Source of the DNA: an uncultured Sphingomonadaceae bacterium
GTDB taxonomy: Bacteria > Pseudomonadota > Alphaproteobacteria > Sphingomonadales > Sphingomonadaceae
DNA: 42,926 nt
Assembly: GCA_938003725.1 (NCBI GenBank)
Contig: CALKXX010000009.1
Span: 1-42,926 of the forward strand
Reading direction: 5' to 3'
Position numbers and translations under genes: made by a program. The notes under the pieces were generated by a model, which was not told where the DNA came from, did no database searches, and saw only the letters and a list, made by a program, of their open reading frames with translations. This document shows, piece by piece, positions 37,951-42,926 of this stretch (the first letter of the stretch is position 1; each line of letters begins with the position of its first letter).

Positions 37951-39483
37951 TTATTCAGCCGCTTCTAACTGAGGCTCCTCGCCGCGCGCCGCAGCGCTGT
38001 TTGGGCCATAGAATTGCATTACACCATCATCCACGGGCTCATTTGTCAGGACCTGTTTTTCAAACAGGTAATCCTGCGTAAGTTTCCAAGGCATCGCAGT
38101 GCTGGTTCGCGGCAACCGAGGGATGCCTCGCTCAATATAACCAGAGGAAAAGTCGAACAATCTTTCTTCTTCGAGAGCGCTAGTATCGGGCAATACCGGG
38201 TTGGCTATACGCGTTGAAGTTGCGTCCATATGATTGAGTAGATTGCAAGCATATTCCGATACGATATCCGCTTTCAACGTCCACGATGCGTTCAGATAAC
38301 CAAATACCACCGCCATATTGGGGATGTTGGAGAACATGCAGCCTTTGTAATAAAACTGCTCATGGAAATCGATTGGCTTACCATCGACTTCAAACGCGAC
38401 CTTACCCGCAACCGCCATGCGCAACCCGGTTGCGGTAACGATAATATCCGCATCCAGCGTTTTTCCGGATTTCAGCGAAATCCCGTCTGCTGTTACCGTG
38501 TCGATATGGTCAGTGAGCACGTCCGCCTTCCCAGCCCGCACCGCTTTGAACATATCGGCATCAGGTACAAGACATAGTCGTTGCTCCCACGGACCATAAG
38601 GCGGAGTGAAGTCTTCCTTCACATATTTATCGCCCAGCTCTTTCTTCATTGGCTTTTCGAGTTTCCGAATGATCTTTTCCGGATTGTCGCGCGCCATTCG
38701 AAAAGTGATGTCCTGCATCTTTATATTTTTCCAGCGCGTGATCCTATACGCCCATTTATCCGGCATCACCTTACGCAGGCTATTGGCGATCCAGTCTTTT
38801 GATGGCGAGGCGACAAACCAAGTCGGCGTACGTTGCAACATGGTTACATGCGCCGCCTTTTCAGCGATGACGGGCACGATCGTCACCGCTGTAGCGCCGC
38901 TGCCGATGATCACAACTTTCTTGCCGCCATAGTCCAAATCTTGCGGCCAGAATTGCGGGTGAATTACATCGCCCTTAAAACTCTCAATACCCGAAATTTT
39001 TGCATCGTGGGGGTTGTCATAGTCATAATAGCCCGCACCCATGTAAAGGAAGTTCGCGTACATGGTGACCTGTGCACCATCCCCCTTCTCGGCAACCACT
39101 GTCCAGCGTGCGTCATCGCTAGACCAGCTGGCGGACAGCACCTTGTGGCCAAAGTGGATATGCTTCTCGAGATCATTCTTGTCCTTGATCCGGTGCAAAT
39201 ATTTGATGATTGACGGTCCATCAGCAATCGACTTTTGCTCAGTCCATGGTTCGAAGGCAAAGCCCAATGTATGCATGTCGCTATCGCTGCGGATACCGGG
39301 ATATTGAAACAGGTTCCACGTTCCGCCAATTTCGTCTCGGCGTTCCACAATCGTAAAACTCTTGCCCGGACACTTCTCGCGCAGATGTACCGCCATGCCA
39401 ATTCCGGAGATTCCTGCGCCCACGATCAGCACATCTACCGATTCTATCGCAGCAGCGTTCTTTTCTGCAGGTTTCGTTGCCAT
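37951..39483 (-). CDS. Flavin-containing monooxygenase, type I Baeyer-Villiger-like
   Basis: GAGISGIGMAVHL, FKGDVIHPQFWP fingerprint, IIGSGATAVTIVP; closely similar to the neighbouring gene. Confidence 0.88.
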   Translation of the reverse strand: MATKPAEKNAAAIESVDVLIVGAGISGIGMAVHLREKCPGKSFTIVERRDEIGGTWNLFQYPGIRSDSDMHTLGFAFEPWTEQKSIADGPSIIKYLHRIKDKNDLEKHIHFGHKVLSASWSSDDARWTVVAEKGDGAQVTMYANFLYMGAGYYDYDNPHDAKISGIESFKGDVIHPQFWPQDLDYGGKKVVIIGSGATAVTIVPVIAEKAAHVTMLQRTPTWFVASPSKDWIANSLRKVMPDKWAYRITRWKNIKMQDITFRMARDNPEKIIRKLEKPMKKELGDKYVKEDFTPPYGPWEQRLCLVPDADMFKAVRAGKADVLTDHIDTVTADGISLKSGKTLDADIIVTATGLRMAVAGKVAFEVDGKPIDFHEQFYYKGCMFSNIPNMAVVFGYLNASWTLKADIVSEYACNLLNHMDATSTRIANPVLPDTSALEEERLFDFSSGYIERGIPRLPRTSTAMPWKLTQDYLFEKQVLTNEPVDDGVMQFYGPNSAAARGEEPQLEAAE

Positions 39484-39558
39484 TGCCGTCTCTCCCAGCT
39501 TTGGATTCGACTATGCCACCCCAAAGGGACAGTTGCAATTGATGATTTAATCAGGCGA

Positions 39559-40794
39559 TTAACGTGGACCGGCTCCGGAGTAACGATCGTCCCCGACCCG
39601 GCGGCGAAGCGTCTTTGCTTTCTCGGCATATAAAGCTTGGTCAGAATGTTTCAGCAGCTCGGATAATGACGCCCCGTCCCGCGGATAAGTGGCCATGCCC
39701 AGACTGGCGGAAACGGTGATCTGCTGACCCTCCCATTGATGGGGGAGCGAAATGGCGACGCGGATTGCTTCTCTCTGCGCTTCATAAAATTCTGCATCCC
39801 CCTGCGAGGCAGAGATTATGGCAAATTCATCGCCGCCGAGCCGCGCGACACAGGGCGCACGCGGACAGATTTTGCGCAACCGCTTCGCCACCTCAATCAA
39901 AACGGCATCCCCTGCCGGGTGGCCATAATGATCGTTGGCCTGCTTGAACCCGTCCAGATCAATCATCGTCAACACAATTTCACCGTCTGTCTCCTCAGCC
40001 AATGCACCGTCACCGGTGAGCTCAGTGAATTTCATCTCGAACGCCCGGCGGTTTGCCAACCCGGTCAGGGCATCGCTCCCAGCAAGCAGCTGCAACTTGC
40101 GGCTCAGCTTCAAACTACTCACCGTCTGCGCAAAGTTGTGAATGATAAAACCGGTCATCAGCCATGACACGATCATCAGGCTGATCCCCATCGCACGGAT
40201 GCCCATATCATTGCTCAGGATCATCGCAACCGTCGGTATGGTCAGCGCCGATACCATCACGCCGATCGCTGCACGCGGCAAGCTGTTCAGGCAAATCGCC
40301 CCGGCAAAGGTTATCATGAAGATAAACACCGGTGCCAAAATGCGCCGCGCCTCTATCGTCGTGTAATATGCATCAAGCGTCCATAGCCCGCCGACTAGCC
40401 CCATAATCAGGGCCAACCAGGTGGTCGAACGCAAATGCCGCCGGACCTTCACCAGATCCACTGGCCCATCGCCGCGGCGGTACCAAACCAGACAGCGATA
40501 CATGCCCATGCCCAGAAACCCACCGGGCAGGATCGCATGGTACATGACATCAAATCCGCCGCCAGAAGCGGAAGCCGCCACAATAGTGATGGTCGCAATT
40601 GTCAAATAAAGAATGGGGATCAGCGCGCCGATGCGGTCATGCTGTAAACGCGCCAAGTCGTCGCGTATCGCTGGCGGCACCGCACAGCCAGTCGCACGCA
40701 ATACGCGCCGCCACTGATATCTGCACTGCCGCAACGCATTGGACATTGGGGTTCCCATCATTTTTTTAATGATGGCAAGCCTTTGGGATAACAT
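39559..40794 (-). CDS. GGDEF-domain diguanylate cyclase with N-terminal transmembrane region
   Basis: DALTGLANRRAFE; VARLGGDEFAIIS; multiple hydrophobic N-terminal segments. Confidence 0.92.
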   Translation of the reverse strand: MLSQRLAIIKKMMGTPMSNALRQCRYQWRRVLRATGCAVPPAIRDDLARLQHDRIGALIPILYLTIATITIVAASASGGGFDVMYHAILPGGFLGMGMYRCLVWYRRGDGPVDLVKVRRHLRSTTWLALIMGLVGGLWTLDAYYTTIEARRILAPVFIFMITFAGAICLNSLPRAAIGVMVSALTIPTVAMILSNDMGIRAMGISLMIVSWLMTGFIIHNFAQTVSSLKLSRKLQLLAGSDALTGLANRRAFEMKFTELTGDGALAEETDGEIVLTMIDLDGFKQANDHYGHPAGDAVLIEVAKRLRKICPRAPCVARLGGDEFAIISASQGDAEFYEAQREAIRVAISLPHQWEGQQITVSASLGMATYPRDGASLSELLKHSDQALYAEKAKTLRRRVGDDRYSGAGPR

Positions 40795-40826
40795 GGTAAA
40801 TATCGGGTTAACAGCGCCTTAGCGCG

Positions 40827-42206
40827 TCAGGACACCAATCCGAACAGATCATGCTCATCGGCATCCTCGATCCTCGCATCGACAATATCGCCAACAGCCA
40901 GTGCAGCAGGAACATTGCGGAGGAAGACGTTACCATCAATCTCCGGCGCGTCGGCCTGTGACCGAGCGGTGGCGCCAATGTCACCGTCTTCGTCGGCTAC
41001 GCCAATCTCGTCAATGATAACGGGGAGTGTGCGGCCAACCTTGGCGGCAAGTTTCGCAGCGCTGATCCGCGCGGTGGCCTCCATGATCCGCTGATATCGT
41101 TCTTCCTTGATCTCTTCGGCCAGCGCGCCGTCAAGATCGTTCGCAACAGCCCCTTCGACGGGTTCAAAACGAAAAGCTCCAACCCGGTCAAGTTGTGCCT
41201 CTTCCAACCAGTCGAGCAGATATTGAAAATCCTCTTCCGTCTCGCCGGGGAAGCCGACCACAAAGGTGGAGCGGATGGTCAGGTCCGGGCAGATGGTGCG
41301 CCAGTTCTTGACGCGTTGGAGGACTTTCGCCTCGTTGGCCGGACGCTTCATACGTTTAAGCACATTGGGCGCGGCATGCTGAAACGGGATGTCAAGATAG
41401 GGTGTAATCTTGCCTTCGGCCATCAGCGGAATGACATTGTCGACATGGGGATAGGGGTAGACATAGTGCAGGCGCGTCCAAACGCCCTCACCTTCGGGTG
41501 TACGCAATTCGCCCAGTGCGGCGGCCAGATCGGTCATATGTGCGCGAACCTGACGGCGCGCGCCACTCGGCGGGGTCCATTCGCGCGGCTGGTGACGAAT
41601 ATCGACGCCGTAAGCCGAAGTATCCTGAGATATAACGAGTATCTCTTTGGTGCCAGCTGCGACCAGCTTTTCCGCTTCTCGTAGGATCGCATCCGGGCGA
41701 CGGCTAACCAGATCACCGCGCAGACTGGGGATGATGCAGAAGGAACAGCGGTGGTTACAACCCTCACTAATCTTCAGATAGCTATAGTGGCGCGGTGTGA
41801 GTTTGAGGCCGGCCTCTGGCACAAGGTCGACAAAGCTGCCACGCGCCGCCGGCGCTACTGCATGCACTGCTGTCACAACATCTTCATATTGATGCGCACC
41901 GGTAACCGCCAATACATCCGGAAAACGCGCGGTAATCACATCGGCTTCATTGCCCATGCAACCAGTGACAATAACGCGGCCATTTTCTGCCATTGCCTCG
42001 CCAATCGCTTCCAGGCTCTCTTCCTTGGCACTGTCCAGGAAACCGCACGTGTTCACTAGCACGACATCGGCCCCGGCATAATCGGGTGACAAGTCATAGC
42101 CATCGCTGCGCAGCTGGGTCAAAATACGTTCGCTATCGACCAGTGCTTTGGGACAGCCAAGTGAAACCATGCCGACTTTGGGCGGTGAAGGGATTTGGGT
42201 TGCCAT
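40827..42206 (-). CDS. rimO: Ribosomal protein uS12 methylthiotransferase RimO
   Basis: [62 protein letters not shown]-like C-terminus. ORF extends to 42245. Confidence 0.96.
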   Translation of the reverse strand: MATQIPSPPKVGMVSLGCPKALVDSERILTQLRSDGYDLSPDYAGADVVLVNTCGFLDSAKEESLEAIGEAMAENGRVIVTGCMGNEADVITARFPDVLAVTGAHQYEDVVTAVHAVAPAARGSFVDLVPEAGLKLTPRHYSYLKISEGCNHRCSFCIIPSLRGDLVSRRPDAILREAEKLVAAGTKEILVISQDTSAYGVDIRHQPREWTPPSGARRQVRAHMTDLAAALGELRTPEGEGVWTRLHYVYPYPHVDNVIPLMAEGKITPYLDIPFQHAAPNVLKRMKRPANEAKVLQRVKNWRTICPDLTIRSTFVVGFPGETEEDFQYLLDWLEEAQLDRVGAFRFEPVEGAVANDLDGALAEEIKEERYQRIMEATARISAAKLAAKVGRTLPVIIDEIGVADEDGDIGATARSQADAPEIDGNVFLRNVPAALAVGDIVDARIEDADEHDLFGLVS

Positions 42207-42321
42207 AATCGCTGCGCCCTTACCCGCAATTTGCGGGGGAGTCACGCTTTGCCCGCCCCTATTTGGTTTTTGGCTCTATATTGGTGTAGACATGTCGTTC
42301 TAACATTCTGGGGAGGATTGG

Positions 42322-42732
42322 ATGAATATCTTTGATGTAAACTGGATTGCGGTGATTGCCGCGGCGCTGGCGGGCTTTCTGGTCGGCGGCATCTGGTACG
42401 GGCCGATCATGGGCAAAAAATGGATGGGCGCAGTTGGCCTGACCGAGGAAGAGATACAGGGCGGGAATATGGGCAAAATCTATGGCGGGGCCTTTGTGTT
42501 CAGCTTGGTCGCATCATGGACGCTGGCGCATACATTCGCCACCTATGCGATTGATCTGTCCTTCACTGTGAAAGTCCTGACAGCCTTTGGCGTTGCGCTG
42601 GGGTTCATTGTGCCTGCAATTGGGACCAACTATCTCTTTTCGCAAAAAGGCAAGGCGCTGTTCTTTATCGATGCCGGCTACTGGCTGCTATTCTACACTG
42701 CGATGGGCGTTGTGCACGCTTGGCTGGGTTAG
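42322..42732 (+). CDS. DUF1761-like integral membrane protein
   Basis: VNWIAVIAAALAGFLVGGIWYGPIMGKKWMGAVGLTEEEI; GGGGAGG upstream of ATG. Confidence 0.85.
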   Translation: MNIFDVNWIAVIAAALAGFLVGGIWYGPIMGKKWMGAVGLTEEEIQGGNMGKIYGGAFVFSLVASWTLAHTFATYAIDLSFTVKVLTAFGVALGFIVPAIGTNYLFSQKGKALFFIDAGYWLLFYTAMGVVHAWLG

Positions 42733-42812
42733 CTTGGGTGAATAGCGAATTCACTAGAAGAGCTGGAATCTACTTTGCCCATAAAATCAACACACTTGAC
42801 TAATATGTAATA

Positions 42813-42824
42813 ATGTAATTACAT
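42813..42824. promoter_or_regulatory. Perfect 12-bp palindrome ATGTAATTACAT, candidate operator
   Basis: Self-complementary; also part of TATGTAAT-N6-ATTACATA (42804-42825); immediately upstream of the ArsR start codon; TTGAC at 42796. Confidence 0.5.
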
Positions 42825-42830
42825 ATATAC

Positions 42831-42926
42831 ATGATTGATATCCCGACCAAGTCCGATTCGCAGATGGATGATGTGTTCGCCGCGCTGTCTCATCGGACAC
42901 GGCGGACCATTCTTGATTTGCTGCGT
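42831..42926 (+). CDS. ArsR-family regulator, N-terminal part (truncated by window end)
   Basis: MIDIPTKSDSQMDDVFAALSHRTRRTILDLLR: wHTH N-terminus. Confidence 0.85.
   Translation, partial: MIDIPTKSDSQMDDVFAALSHRTRRTILDLLR

Noticed and set aside
1-42926. CRISPR arrays, tRNA/rRNA genes, IS elements, prophage or defence islands
   Set aside because: Looked for repeat-spacer structure, cloverleaf or rRNA-like sequence, transposase, integrase and phage proteins; none was recognised by eye, though divergent small RNAs could be missed without tools.

Overview
This is a chromosomal window from an alphaproteobacterium, probably Sphingomonadales judging by protein similarity and gene order. It is dominated by densely packed, recognisable genes. 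From left to right:
- 3' end of PEP carboxylase
- a CYP153-like P450 and a second P450, convergent
- an Arg-rich lipoprotein, a small secreted protein and a secreted SNase-like nuclease
- a partial type II secretion locus with gene order gspC-D-F-G-L-M and no gspE or gspH-K
- SMP-30 and HAD genes, divergent from an ALDH / ThDP-enzyme pair
- SDR, EVE and fasciclin genes
- a FolM-like SDR with folB
- a SAM methyltransferase and thrC
- a divergent ArsR/SRPBCC pair
- an aa3-type cytochrome c oxidase operon (ctaC-ctaD-ctaB-small ORF-ctaG-ctaE-DUF983-SURF1)
- pyrE-pdxJ-acpS-lepB
- argC, NlpC/P60 and an M17 aminopeptidase
- two tandem Baeyer-Villiger-type flavin monooxygenases
- a GGDEF protein, rimO and a DUF1761-like gene
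- the start of another ArsR regulator

No rRNA, tRNA, CRISPR array, transposase or prophage was recognised. I did not find a convincing wholly new system. The items most worth a second look are the incomplete T2SS gene set, a perfect 16-bp palindrome upstream of the CYP153-like gene, the P450 and BVMO content, two probable gene remnants (GST-like, and a membrane protein after lepB), a strong nested hairpin between ctaD and ctaB, and AT-rich palindromes at the two ArsR genes. Family calls are from reading the sequence; no database search was run.
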